Assembly (NCBI RefSeq): GCF_005502435.1 | Contig: NZ_SCOU01000001.1 | Location: 248,001 to 312,000 of the forward strand | Length of the DNA: 64,000 nt | Reading direction: 5' to 3' | Source of the DNA: Methylobacillus flagellatus | GTDB taxonomy: Bacteria; Pseudomonadota; Gammaproteobacteria; Burkholderiales; Methylophilaceae | Shown: positions 26,944 through 38,587 of the stretch, piece after piece | How the letters are laid out: every line of letters begins with the position of its first letter | Position numbering within the stretch: position 1 is the first letter of the stretch | Translations under genes and position numbers: made by a program | Notes under the pieces: generated by a model | What the model saw: the letters and a program-made list of their open reading frames with translations, nothing else | What the model was told of the DNA's origin: nothing | Databases searched by the model: none

Positions 26944-27642
26944 TCAGCGCGTATTGCCAGCGCGGATCTGGGCTTTCTTCTGCGCCAATGCGGTCAGTGT
27001 GAGGGTTTTTGCGAAGTCACGGCTACGCAGGATATGGCGCTTGATGGCCAGTTTTGCCTTGCCTGCGTCACGGTTGAGAATGTGCTGCAGCACTTCAAAA
27101 TGCTCACGATAGGTGCGCAGGCTGCGATTGTCGGCATTGATATCCAGCCTGCGGATGATGCGGATGCGGTTGTTGATGCTGCGCAGCATGTCCGCCAGCA
27201 TGGGCTTTTGGGCGCCTTCGGCCAGCCCGATATGGAAGGCTTCATCCTTGACGCTGAGGTCTATGCCACGGGCCATGTCGTCGTCATGCCTGGCCGGGTC
27301 CCAGGCTTCCATGGCCTGTTTGACCAGTTTGTCCGGCATGCTTTCACAGGCATGCTCGACCGCGAGCTGTTCCAGGGCGATGCGGATATCGTAGTACTCG
27401 GCCAGTTCGACGATGTCAAAGTCACGGATGAAGCAGCCGTGCTTGGGACGCACCGATACAAAGCCTTCCACCTCCAGCCGCTTGAGCGCCTCGCGCACCG
27501 GTGTGCGGCTGACTTCGAACAGGTCCGCCAGCTCGTGCTCGGTGACGCGGTCGCCCGGAAACATCTCGAACGAAGTGATCTTGTTGCGGATCAGTTGATA
27601 GATCTCGGCAGTGGTTTTGCGTTTGCTAGGCAGCTTGGTCAT
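26944..27642 (-). CDS. GntR-family transcriptional regulator (FCD domain)
   Basis: This 232-residue regulator has an N-terminal winged helix (about residues 10-75, VTEHELADLFEVSRTPVREALKRLEVEGFV) written here in parts: ELADLFEVSRTPVREAL and RLEVEGFVSV. The C-terminal all-helical FCD domain carries the metal-ligand-like residues of DEAFHIGLAEGA and REHFEVLQHIL. FCD regulators sense small carboxylates or catabolic intermediates. It heads the minus-strand cluster and is the obvious candidate to bind the two TTGTATACAA palindromes. Confidence 0.88.
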   Translation of the reverse strand: MTKLPSKRKTTAEIYQLIRNKITSFEMFPGDRVTEHELADLFEVSRTPVREALKRLEVEGFVSVRPKHGCFIRDFDIVELAEYYDIRIALEQLAVEHACESMPDKLVKQAMEAWDPARHDDDMARGIDLSVKDEAFHIGLAEGAQKPMLADMLRSINNRIRIIRRLDINADNRSLRTYREHFEVLQHILNRDAGKAKLAIKRHILRSRDFAKTLTLTALAQKKAQIRAGNTR

Positions 27643-27668
27643 GGTGTCATCTCATCAACGTCGTACTG

Positions 27669-27710
27669 ATCGTTGCCCGCCAGCAAAGTCTATTGTTGGC
27701 GGGCAACGAT
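27669..27710. terminator. 14-bp perfect hairpin after queF
   Basis: ATCGTTGCCCGCCA (27669-27682) pairs with TGGCGGGCAACGAT (27697-27710) over a 14-base loop. It lies after the queF stop on the minus strand and before gntR. There is no T-run, so its termination activity is uncertain. It could equally be an operator of gntR. Confidence 0.5.
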
Positions 27711-27755
27711 CCGCATGCTGCAGTCCCTTGTTCGAGGATGATAAGCCTGAATGGG

Positions 27756-28190
27756 TCAACCGCGTATATTGGACTGCAGGTCGAACTGGGATAGCTCCAC
27801 ACGTGGTGCCGCTTGCCAGCCAGCCTGGCGGTATTCGGCCACCACGTTGGTGAAGATGCCGCCACGCACATAGAACTTGGCGGTCAGGCGCATGAAACGC
27901 GGCGAGGTCGCGGCGACCAGGTCGTCGAGGATGCGATTGGTGACCGCTTCGTGGAAGCAACCTTCATCGCGGAACGACCACATGTAGAGTTTCAGGCTCT
28001 TCAATTCCACACAGGTCTGGTCCGGAATGTAATCCAGCAAGATGATGGCAAAGTCCGGCTGACCGGTCTTGGGGCACAGGCAGGTGAATTCGGGCACTTC
28101 CATGTGGATATGGAAGTCGCGCTCCGGCTTGGGGTTGGGGAAAGTCTCCAGAGATTTGCTGGGCTGGGTGGTTGCGGGTTGACTGGACAT
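27756..28190 (-). CDS. queF: NADPH-dependent preQ0 reductase QueF
   Basis: It reduces the nitrile of 7-cyano-7-deazaguanine to preQ1 in queuosine synthesis. The short (YkvM-type) form of 144 residues has the catalytic cysteine in [14 protein letters not shown] (Cys39, with Asp46), the ELKSLK motif, and HEAVTNRI near the substrate glutamate region. It is divergent from smc across a repeat-rich AT region. No preQ1 riboswitch was recognised upstream. Confidence 0.95.
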   Translation of the reverse strand: MSSQPATTQPSKSLETFPNPKPERDFHIHMEVPEFTCLCPKTGQPDFAIILLDYIPDQTCVELKSLKLYMWSFRDEGCFHEAVTNRILDDLVAATSPRFMRLTAKFYVRGGIFTNVVAEYRQAGWQAAPRVELSQFDLQSNIRG

Positions 28191-28218
28191 GTGGGCTACC
28201 GTATAAATGAATCGATTA

Positions 28219-28310
28219 TTATAAAACTCCGTGCCGTATTTATAAAATTCAACTTATAAAATCGCAAAATAGAATCCAAGTCGCTCATTTATAAAACCTA
28301 GTTTATAAAA
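28219..28310. repeat. Five TTATAAAA repeats between queF and smc
   Basis: TTATAAAA begins at 28219, 28240, 28254, 28289 and 28303. The intervals are 21, 14, 35 and 14, all multiples of seven. Each has the palindromic core TTATAA, and the last two form a 14-bp tandem repeat (TTTATAAAACCTAG then TTTATAAAACTTAG). The region is the shared divergent promoter area. It may be a multi-site operator or simply promoter-proximal AT-rich DNA. Confidence 0.8.
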
Positions 28311-28319
28311 CTTAGCACA

Positions 28320-31300
28320 TTGCGTCTGACTCAATTAAAACTCGCTGGTTTCAAATCCTTCGTCGATCCGACCACCTTGCATCTGCAAGGCCAGCGTATC
28401 GGCGTGGTGGGCCCCAACGGCTGCGGTAAATCCAACATCATGGAAGCCATGCGCTGGGTGCTGGGTGAATCCAGTGCCCGCGAGATGCGTGGCGACACCA
28501 TGGATGCGGTCATCTTCAATGGGTCCGGCACGCGCAAGGCCATCTCGCGCGCCAGTGTGGAACTGGTGTTCGATAACAGCCTGGGCAGCGCCAACGGTGA
28601 ATGGGGCCAATATGCCGAGATCGCCGTCAAGCGCGTGATCGAGCGCGACAAGGGTTCCAGTTACTACATCAACAACAGCCTGGTGCGCCGCCGTGACGTG
28701 GCCGACCTGTTCCTGGGCACCGGGCTTGGTGGCCGCGCCTACGCCATCATCGGCCAGAACACCATCTCGCGTATCGTCGAAGCCCGCCCGGAAGAGCTGC
28801 GCGTGTTCCTGGAAGAAGCGGCCGGCATCTCCAAATACAAGGAACGTCGCCGCGAGACCGAGCTGCGGCTGCGTGACACGCGTGACAACCTAGCACGTGT
28901 ACAGGACATCCTCACCGAACTGCAGGCGCAGATCGACAAGCTGGAATCGCAGGCGGCGGTGGCCCGCGAATACCAGCAATTGCAGCAAGCGCTGGCACTG
29001 GCGCAGCAACAACTGGCCCTGCTGCAACAACGTAAAGCCGCGACGCACTGGGAAAAGACCCGCCAGCAGGTGGACAAGCTGGTCAATGCGCTGGAAGCCC
29101 ATATCGCGGCGCTGCGCCATCAAGAGAGCCAGCTGGAACAGCGCAGGCAGCAGTTCCAGCAAGCCAGCAGTGCGCTGCAGGCCGCACAGGCCGGGTACTA
29201 CGAAGCCAATGCAGCGCTGGCCAGCCTGGAACAGCAGATACGCCATCACGAAGAAAGCCAGCAGCGCTTGCAACAGCAGATCCAGCTGCTGCAGACCCAG
29301 CAGTCACGGGTGCAGACCCAGCAACAGCAATTACAGGAACGCCAGCATACGCTGCAGCAGCAAGCCGTGCAGGCCGGTACCACAAGTGCCGCCCTGCAAG
29401 CGCGTCTGGATAACTGCCTGCAAGGCTTGCCCGCACTGGAACAGGCCGCGGGCAGTAGCGCACAGCGGCACCATGTCGCGCGTCAGGACGCCGAGCGCCA
29501 GGAGCAGCAACTGCGTCTGGAAATGACCCAGGTCAGCCATCTTCAAACCACGCTCGCACGCTTGCAACAGCGGGCTGTGCGGCTGGATCAGGAACGTGCG
29601 CAATGGGTGTTGCCGGATGCCAGCCTCATCGCCGATACCAGCCGCGTGCTGGCCGAGCTTGCTACGCAATTAACCGGGCTGGAGCAGACGCGTCAGCACA
29701 ATCAGCAGCAAGAGCAGCGCTGCCGTGATGCCATCAAGCTGCAACAGGCCGCGCGCGACCAGGCCAATGCTGCGTTGACGCAATGCAAGGCGCAGATCGC
29801 CAGTCTGCAGAAGATCCAGACGGCCGTAGCCAGTCCGGAAGCCCTGCAACGCTGGCTGGCGCAACATCGGCTGGAACAGCAGCCACGACTGTGGCAGCAC
29901 ATCCAGATCGCTCCCGGCTGGGAACGCGCGCTGGAAGCCGTGCTGGGCGCGCGCCTGAATGCAGTACTGGCAGACCACACACCTGCGCAGCGCCCGCCTG
30001 CATCACTGGCCATACTATTGTCGGCAAGCGATGCGTCCATAAGTGATGCGACCGCAGTAGCAAGCCTGGACCCAGCAAGCCCGGACCCAGCCAGCTTGCT
30101 GGGGCAACTGCAGGTCAGTGACGCCAGTTTGCGCATCGCCTTGGCGAGCTGGTTACAGGGCGTGCAGATCTGCGCAGATGTGAGCGACCTGCCTGCGGTA
30201 CGTGCAGGCTTGCAGGCCGGGCAGGTGCTGGTGACACAGGATGGCGATATCCACGACCGCCACAGCATCTGCTTTCATGGTGCTCAGTCCGCCCTGCAAG
30301 GGGTGATGGAGCGTCAGCGCGAGCTGCAGCAGCTAGAAGCCGCATTGCCAGCCCTGCAGGTGGCCTTGCAAACCGCGCATCGCCAGCTTGCGGAAACGGA
30401 GACCGAGCTGCAACAACTCCAGCAGCAAGCGCGTCAATTGCAGCAGGCCTGGTCCACGGCCACGCAACAACAGCACCAGCACGACATGCAGCTACAGCGC
30501 CTCAAGCAGCAGCAAACGCATGCCGAGCAGCGCCTGCTGGCCTTGCAGAGCGAGCAGACAGAGTTGCAGCAGCAACTGCAGGAGGCCGATCAGGCATCGT
30601 CGCAGCAGCAGGACAAGATCGCAGCGCTGGAAGCGGGCATGCCCGCCTTGCAAGCGGCCTGGAAGCAGGCGGCTGGCGATGCCGAACGCGCGCAACAGCA
30701 AGTGCGCCAGTTACGCGAACAACGTCAGCAGCTGGAACGCGAACTGCAACAGCAGACATTTTCAGGGACGGTGATCTCCAATCAGATCAACGACCTGAAA
30801 GACAGACTGAAAGCAGGTGAAGAAGAGCTGGCCAGCCTGGCTGTGCAGCAACACAACCTGCAAACACAATTGCAATCCGCCCCCATGCTGAACCTGCGCG
30901 TGGCGCTGGAGCAGGCGCTGCAGCACAAACAACAGCGCGAAGCCGCGCTGGCAGATAGCCGCAACCAGCTGGCCGAAGTGGAACAGCAGTTACAGACGGA
31001 AGACCGTAACCGCATGCAGCTGGAGCAGCAATCACACCCGCAGCGCGACCGTCTGGAGCAGGCGCGCCTGCAGGAGCAGCAGGCCAGGCTGGAATTCGAG
31101 CAGTTCCGCGATGCACTGCTGGCCAGCGCGGTGGATCTGGAACAACTGGAAACCGGCCTGCCGCGCGGCGCGGACATCGCTTGGGCGCAGCAGCAGTGCC
31201 AGCAATGGCAGCAGCAGATCGAAGCACTGGGCGCGGTCAACCTCGCTGCCATCAGCGAGCTGGAAAGCCAGCGCGAGCGTAAACACTATCTGCAAAGTCA

Positions 31301-31850
31301 ATCCACCGATCTGCAGCAGGCCACCGATACGCTGGAAGATGCCATCCGCCGTATAGATCGCGAGACACGCGCACGACTGCAGGACACCTTTGATCGCACC
31401 AACACCGAATTCGGCGAACTGTTCAGCGTGCTATTTGCGGGCGGCCATGCGCGCCTGGAACTGCTGGGTGACGAGATCCTCGATACCGGTATGCAGGTGT
31501 TCGCGCAGCCACCGGGCAAAAAGAACAGCACCATACACCTGCTATCTGGTGGCGAGAAAGCGCTGACCGCGCTGGCGCTGGTGTTTGCATTGTTCCGGTT
31601 GAACCCGGCACCGTTCTGCCTGATGGACGAAGTGGACGCGCCGCTGGATGACAGCAACACCGAGCGTTTCTGCGCCATGGTGAAAAAAATGTCCGAACGT
31701 ACACAGTTTTTGTTTGTGAGTCATAATAAAATAACCATGGAAATGGCGCAGCAGCTGGTCGGCGTGACCATGCAAGAGTCTGGAGTATCGCGCGTGGTCG
31801 AGGTGGATCTGGCCGCAGCGATGCAATTGCACGAGGAGGTCGCCGCATGA
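28320..31850 (+). CDS. smc: Chromosome segregation protein SMC
   Basis: This 1176-residue condensin ATPase has Walker A GPNGCGKSN at residues 31-39. Two long Gln-rich coiled coils follow, with a hinge around residues 515-660. The ABC signature LLSGGEKALTAL is at about 1074 and Walker B FCLMDEVDAPLDD at about 1099. Translation starts at TTG (MRLTQLKLAGFKSFVDPT) without a visible ribosome site. The hinge holds a 15-bp tandem duplication at 30061-30090. ScpA and ScpB are not in the window. zipA and ligA follow. Confidence 0.96.
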   Translation: MRLTQLKLAGFKSFVDPTTLHLQGQRIGVVGPNGCGKSNIMEAMRWVLGESSAREMRGDTMDAVIFNGSGTRKAISRASVELVFDNSLGSANGEWGQYAEIAVKRVIERDKGSSYYINNSLVRRRDVADLFLGTGLGGRAYAIIGQNTISRIVEARPEELRVFLEEAAGISKYKERRRETELRLRDTRDNLARVQDILTELQAQIDKLESQAAVAREYQQLQQALALAQQQLALLQQRKAATHWEKTRQQVDKLVNALEAHIAALRHQESQLEQRRQQFQQASSALQAAQAGYYEANAALASLEQQIRHHEESQQRLQQQIQLLQTQQSRVQTQQQQLQERQHTLQQQAVQAGTTSAALQARLDNCLQGLPALEQAAGSSAQRHHVARQDAERQEQQLRLEMTQVSHLQTTLARLQQRAVRLDQERAQWVLPDASLIADTSRVLAELATQLTGLEQTRQHNQQQEQRCRDAIKLQQAARDQANAALTQCKAQIASLQKIQTAVASPEALQRWLAQHRLEQQPRLWQHIQIAPGWERALEAVLGARLNAVLADHTPAQRPPASLAILLSASDASISDATAVASLDPASPDPASLLGQLQVSDASLRIALASWLQGVQICADVSDLPAVRAGLQAGQVLVTQDGDIHDRHSICFHGAQSALQGVMERQRELQQLEAALPALQVALQTAHRQLAETETELQQLQQQARQLQQAWSTATQQQHQHDMQLQRLKQQQTHAEQRLLALQSEQTELQQQLQEADQASSQQQDKIAALEAGMPALQAAWKQAAGDAERAQQQVRQLREQRQQLERELQQQTFSGTVISNQINDLKDRLKAGEEELASLAVQQHNLQTQLQSAPMLNLRVALEQALQHKQQREAALADSRNQLAEVEQQLQTEDRNRMQLEQQSHPQRDRLEQARLQEQQARLEFEQFRDALLASAVDLEQLETGLPRGADIAWAQQQCQQWQQQIEALGAVNLAAISELESQRERKHYLQSQSTDLQQATDTLEDAIRRIDRETRARLQDTFDRTNTEFGELFSVLFAGGHARLELLGDEILDTGMQVFAQPPGKKNSTIHLLSGGEKALTALALVFALFRLNPAPFCLMDEVDAPLDDSNTERFCAMVKKMSERTQFLFVSHNKITMEMAQQLVGVTMQESGVSRVVEVDLAAAMQLHEEVAA
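30061..30090 (+). repeat. 15-bp tandem duplication in the smc hinge
   Basis: CAAGCCTGGACCCAG is followed directly by CAAGCCCGGACCCAG (one mismatch), giving a Pro/Asp/Ala/Ser-rich duplicated segment in a hinge loop. Confidence 0.85.
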
Positions 31851-31875
31851 CGATCATAAAAAAAGCAGCCACAAC

Positions 31876-33312
31876 ATGACAGATCTACACCTTGCACTCA
31901 TCGCCATCGGCATCTTGCTGATCGTCGCCGTGATCGCCTACAACAGCTGGCAGGAAAGGCAGTTACGCCGTCAGGCCAACAGCCTCACCACACCGGAGAT
32001 CGATCCGCTCATGGAGGCTGGCCCCACCTTGCGCCAGCGTGAATTCGAACAAGCCGTGCCGCTGGCCGGCCTGTCTGACGTGCATGAACCCTTGTCTGCG
32101 CGTGACGATGCACTGGGAGATGCCGATTTCGAGGAGTATGTCTCCGAGCCGGTGAAGCGTGGCAGCAAAGTGGCTACGCCAGCCCAGCCTGTGGAGGTGC
32201 CTGAACTTTCCGAATTGCCTGCGGAGCTAGAGTCGGAGCTGCCTGCCGAGCCAGCGATGAGTGCTGCGCATACCGTCAAACCTGACGTTAAACCCGACGC
32301 TGAACTCGTCCCTAAACCCACATCCGGGCCCGTTGCGGCGTCCAGGCTCGCATCCGGCAGCGCTTTTCATCCTGCCGCCCAGCCAGCAGCTGAGCCTGAG
32401 TCCCAAGCCCTTGAGCCCCAAGCCCTGGCCACGCCAGCACTCAAACCATCTACCGACATCACTGCACCTGAACCACTGCCTGCCGGTATCGATCCGCGCA
32501 TCGACCTCATCGCCCAGTTGCAGTTTGCCAGCATGGATGCGCAGCAGCTGCAGGATTTCATGCAGCAACTCACCGATATCGAAAAGCCCTTGCTGGTGTA
32601 TGGGCGTGGTCGCAACACCGACTGGCAGCTACTGCACCGTGACACGCGAGCCGAAGGTTTGCAGCAACTGGCGTGTGCTCTGCAACTGGCGGATCGTTCC
32701 GGCGTGATTTCGACAGCGCTGCTGCAGCGCTTCCAGTTGCTGATCAACAGCCTCAGCAACAGCCTGGATGCCAAACTGCAATGGCTGCCTGCGGTTGCCA
32801 ATGAGGCGGGTCATGCCGAAATCATGCACCACGCACAGGCGCTGGATGCGTTCTGTGTGGAAGTGGATCAGATGATCAGCCTGCATCTGGTGCCATCCAG
32901 CACCTTGCTGGGCAGCAAGCTGCGTGGTCTGGCGGAAGCCAGCGGCCTGAGCCTGCAGGCAGACGGGAAATTCCACTGGCAGGATGCCGCCGGTCAGACC
33001 CAGTTCCTGCTGCAAAGCGAAAGCGGCACCCCCTTCGATAACGAGACCATGCGGACCATCATCGTGCGTGGCCTGCTGCTCAAGCTGGATATCCCGCATG
33101 TCAGCGATAGCCTGGAAGTCTTCAACCGCATGATCCTGCTGGCACGCCAGATGGAAACCGCGCTGGGTGCGCATCTGGTCGATGACCAGCAGCGTCCGCT
33201 CAGCGAAGCCCAGATCGACAAGATCCGCGTGCAGTTGAAGGCCTTGCATAACAGGATGCTGGCACGTGGCATCACCCCGGGCAGCGCACTCGCGCATCGC
33301 CTGTTCTCCTGA
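31876..33312 (+). CDS. zipA: Cell division protein ZipA
   Basis: This 478-residue protein has a periplasm-to-cytoplasm N-terminal anchor (residues 4-24, LHLALIAIGILLIVAVIAY). A basic stretch, a long Pro/Glu/Ala-rich linker to about residue 200, and a C-terminal FtsZ-binding domain follow. ZipA tethers FtsZ to the inner membrane. The smc-zipA-ligA order is the standard proteobacterial arrangement. The linker is longer than in E. coli ZipA (328 residues overall). Confidence 0.92.
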   Translation: MTDLHLALIAIGILLIVAVIAYNSWQERQLRRQANSLTTPEIDPLMEAGPTLRQREFEQAVPLAGLSDVHEPLSARDDALGDADFEEYVSEPVKRGSKVATPAQPVEVPELSELPAELESELPAEPAMSAAHTVKPDVKPDAELVPKPTSGPVAASRLASGSAFHPAAQPAAEPESQALEPQALATPALKPSTDITAPEPLPAGIDPRIDLIAQLQFASMDAQQLQDFMQQLTDIEKPLLVYGRGRNTDWQLLHRDTRAEGLQQLACALQLADRSGVISTALLQRFQLLINSLSNSLDAKLQWLPAVANEAGHAEIMHHAQALDAFCVEVDQMISLHLVPSSTLLGSKLRGLAEASGLSLQADGKFHWQDAAGQTQFLLQSESGTPFDNETMRTIIVRGLLLKLDIPHVSDSLEVFNRMILLARQMETALGAHLVDDQQRPLSEAQIDKIRVQLKALHNRMLARGITPGSALAHRLFS

Positions 33313-33330
33313 ACCCGAGTCTTGCTGTGA

Positions 33331-35739
<2,409 letters not shown>

Positions 35740-35746
35740 TGCGCAA

Positions 35747-36607
35747 GTGATTGAAGATAAACAGCCCGTTTCGATAGAGGTACTGATCCATATCGCCAGA
35801 CAGGCGGGCGAGGCCATCATGCAGGTCTATGCCGGCACGATTGATGTGGTGCGCAAGGAGGACCATAGTCCGCTGACACAGGCCGATCTGGCGGCGCACA
35901 CCTGCATAGAGCAAGGCCTGTTGGCATTAACGCCCACACTGCCCGTGCTGTCTGAAGAATCAGCCGCACTGCCTTACAGCGAGCGCAGCCAGTGGACGCA
36001 TTACTGGCTGGTGGACCCGCTGGACGGCACGCGCGAATTCATCAAGCGCAATGGTGAATTCACCGTCAACATCGCGCTGATCAGCGCAGGCCGCCCGGTG
36101 ATGGGGGTGGTGTATGCGCCTGCGATGGATGTGCTGTACTACGCCGACGCGCATGGCGCCTACAAACAGACAGGGCAGGCGGATGCCGAGCCCATCCATG
36201 CGCGCAAGCTGCCAGGCCATGATCTGAATGCGGGCGGTTCGAATGCGCGTGGTCTGGTGGTGGCGGGTAGCCGCTCCCACTCCGATCACAGGATGCAGGC
36301 CTTTGTGCATGCGCTGCAGCAGCGTTTTGGTGAAGTCAGCCTGTTATCCATGGGCAGTTCATTGAAGATCTGTCTGGTGGCGGAGGGCAGGGCGGATGTC
36401 TACCCGCGTCTGGGCCTCACTTCCGAATGGGATACTGCCGCTGCGCAATGTGTGCTGGAACAAGCAGGCGGACATCTGGTCAATAGGCAGGTCGCTGGCG
36501 TGCAAAGCCTGCCACTACGTTACAACACCAAAGAATCATTACTTAACCCTGAGTTTTTTGCATGTGGCGCCACGCTGCATGACTGGAATCAGTATCTGGA
36601 GTCATAA
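35747..36607 (+). CDS. cysQ: 3'(2'),5'-bisphosphate nucleotidase CysQ
   Basis: This inositol-monophosphatase-fold enzyme removes the 3' phosphate from PAP, the by-product of sulfate assimilation. Metal-binding motifs are SEES and DPLDGTREFIKRNGEFTVNIALI, given here as DPLDGTREFI and GEFTVNIALI. The C-terminal WDTAAAQCVLEQAGG is also present. I prefer GTG at 35747, with GAGGAG ten bases upstream, over the GTG at 35729, which lies inside ligA. The product has 286 residues. Confidence 0.92.
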   Translation: MIEDKQPVSIEVLIHIARQAGEAIMQVYAGTIDVVRKEDHSPLTQADLAAHTCIEQGLLALTPTLPVLSEESAALPYSERSQWTHYWLVDPLDGTREFIKRNGEFTVNIALISAGRPVMGVVYAPAMDVLYYADAHGAYKQTGQADAEPIHARKLPGHDLNAGGSNARGLVVAGSRSHSDHRMQAFVHALQQRFGEVSLLSMGSSLKICLVAEGRADVYPRLGLTSEWDTAAAQCVLEQAGGHLVNRQVAGVQSLPLRYNTKESLLNPEFFACGATLHDWNQYLES

Positions 36608-36611
36608 CAAT

Positions 36612-37532
36612 ATGAAAATCGCTTCCACCGTTCTGATGCTGGGCCTGCTGGCTGGCCTGCAAACCGTCCATGCTGCCGAGGAGGATGTGGCGACCATGGT
36701 CGCGGAATGCAATAAATCCGTGAAGCAGGGGGATGCTGCCAAAGCCCAGGCCTGGGCCGAGCGTATCCTGAAAGTCGATGCCAAGCAGCGCGACGCCTAT
36801 CTGTGCAAAGGCCGCGCATTGGGGGCCACAGGCCAGTTCCCGCAGGCGCTGGATGCCCTGCAGATGGCTGTGAAACTGTCTTCCGCAGCGAACGACCGCA
36901 TGATCGCACTCGCTTTGTTGGGTAATGTGCAGAAATCCATGAAGAGTTACGAACCGGCACTGGTCAGCTACCGTGACAGCCTGAAGCTGGCGCAGCAGGA
37001 AAAGAACCGCACCTTCGAGCGCGTCACACTCAACCTCATCGGCGAGACGCTGATGGACAGTGCGCAATATCAGGCTGCCCTGGACAGCTATATCGCCGGT
37101 GACAAGCTTTCCGGCAATGATAACGAGCGCGCCGATAACGCCGTGCGCATTGCTGCGGCATCCAGCAAGCTGGGCAAGCATGATCAGGCCATCGAGTATC
37201 AGATACGTGCTGCGCTGATGCTGGAACGTGCAGGTACGCTAGATCAGATCGCCAATGCCAATCTGGAACTGGGCCGCATCTACACGCGTGCCGGTCAATA
37301 CGAAAATGCCGAGCGTGCAATCAACAAGACCCTGAAACTCAGCAAGCAGAATGAAGGTCCTTACTGGGAGGCCATGAGTTATTTCTACCTGGCCGAAACC
37401 AAGGTCGCCAGTGGTGATAAAACGGCCGCGCGCGGCCTGCTCAATGATATGGCGACCATCGCCGAGCAACTCAATGCCTTCGATCTGCTGGATCAGGCGC
37501 GTGCCGCCATTGCGGACCTGTCAAAAAAGTAA
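36612..37532 (+). CDS. Periplasmic TPR-repeat protein
   Basis: A signal peptide (MKIASTVLMLGLLAGLQTVHA) with cleavage near residue 21 precedes about seven tetratricopeptide-like repeats. These include YLCKGRALGATGQFPQALDAL, split here as YLCKGRALGA and TGQFPQALDAL, and NLELGRIYTRAGQYENAERA. The 306-residue product starts at ATG 36612, four bases after cysQ. A longer frame begins inside cysQ but lacks a signal peptide. TPR proteins scaffold complexes, and the partner is unknown. msrPQ lies 74 bases downstream. Confidence 0.75.
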   Translation: MKIASTVLMLGLLAGLQTVHAAEEDVATMVAECNKSVKQGDAAKAQAWAERILKVDAKQRDAYLCKGRALGATGQFPQALDALQMAVKLSSAANDRMIALALLGNVQKSMKSYEPALVSYRDSLKLAQQEKNRTFERVTLNLIGETLMDSAQYQAALDSYIAGDKLSGNDNERADNAVRIAAASSKLGKHDQAIEYQIRAALMLERAGTLDQIANANLELGRIYTRAGQYENAERAINKTLKLSKQNEGPYWEAMSYFYLAETKVASGDKTAARGLLNDMATIAEQLNAFDLLDQARAAIADLSKK

Positions 37533-37606
37533 TGCGGTGATGTAAGGTTGGCGTGCTGTCTGCGACCAAGCGTTATAGCCACCGCGGTAACCTGGAGTCA
37601 GACATC

Positions 37607-38587
37607 ATGTGGATCAGCAAGAAACCGGACATCCTCGCATCGGAGATCACCCCGCGCGAGGTGTTCGAACAGCGCAGGGAATTCATCAAGGCAGCAGGGT
37701 TCGGCGCTATCGGTGCCGCACTGGCCAGCGCTGGCTTGATGAATAGCATGCGTGCAGAAGCCAACAGCCCGGCAAGCGGGCTGCAAAAGATCAGCGACTT
37801 CAAAAAGACCCCATACGGTGCAGGCGAGACCCTGACGCCTTATGATGATGTCACCAGCTATAACAATTTCTACGAATTCGGCACCGGCAAGAGCGACCCC
37901 AAGCCGCAATCGCGGCTGTTCAAGCCGCGTCCATGGACGGTGAGCATAGAAGGCGAGGTCAGCAAACCCAGAACCTTGTCCATCGACGACATCTTCAAGA
38001 TCGCGCCGCTGGAAGAGCGCATCTACCGCATGCGCTGCGTGGAAGGCTGGTCCATGGTGATCCCTTGGGTAGGTCTGCCACTGGCCAGCCTGATCAAATA
38101 TGCCGAACCCACCGGCAAAGCCAAATATGTGGAATTCATCTCCATGGCCGACCCCAAGATGATGCCAGGGGTGAGGGCGCCCATTCTGGATTGGCCGTAT
38201 GTCGAAGGCCTGCGTATGGATGAAGCCATGAACCCGCTCACCATCATGGCAGTGGGCCTGTATGGTGAAGTGCTGCCCAACCAGAACGGCGCGCCCATGC
38301 GCCTGGTGGTGCCATGGAAATACGGCTTCAAGGGCGGCAAATCCATCGTCAAGATCCGTTTCACCGACAAGATGCCGCTCACTACCTGGGTGCGTTCCGG
38401 ACCGACTGAATACGGTTTCTATGCCAATGTGAACCCCACGGTGGACCACCCGCGCTGGACCCAGTCCACAGAGCGGCGCATCGGGGGCGGGCTGTTCTCG
38501 CCACGCATCAAGACGCAGATGTTCAACGGCTATGCCGACCAGGTGGCCAGCCTGTATACCGGCATGGACCTGCGCAAGAATTTCTGA
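37607..38587 (+). CDS. msrP: Methionine sulfoxide reductase catalytic subunit MsrP (molybdoenzyme)
   Basis: It reduces methionine sulfoxide in periplasmic proteins using a molybdenum cofactor. A Tat signal is visible: [17 protein letters not shown], residues 22-38 from the ATG at 37607. The molybdenum-ligand cysteine is in [14 protein letters not shown]. Length is 326 residues. A longer frame from 37553 would place 18 extra residues before the Tat signal. The stop overlaps the msrQ start (TGATGG), as usual for this two-gene system. Confidence 0.95.
   Translation: MWISKKPDILASEITPREVFEQRREFIKAAGFGAIGAALASAGLMNSMRAEANSPASGLQKISDFKKTPYGAGETLTPYDDVTSYNNFYEFGTGKSDPKPQSRLFKPRPWTVSIEGEVSKPRTLSIDDIFKIAPLEERIYRMRCVEGWSMVIPWVGLPLASLIKYAEPTGKAKYVEFISMADPKMMPGVRAPILDWPYVEGLRMDEAMNPLTIMAVGLYGEVLPNQNGAPMRLVVPWKYGFKGGKSIVKIRFTDKMPLTTWVRSGPTEYGFYANVNPTVDHPRWTQSTERRIGGGLFSPRIKTQMFNGYADQVASLYTGMDLRKNF

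Noticed and set aside
28191-28319. preQ1 riboswitch upstream of queF
   Set aside because: The region is a set of AT repeats with no preQ1 aptamer stem or C-rich loop. queF is a logical target but the sequence does not support it.
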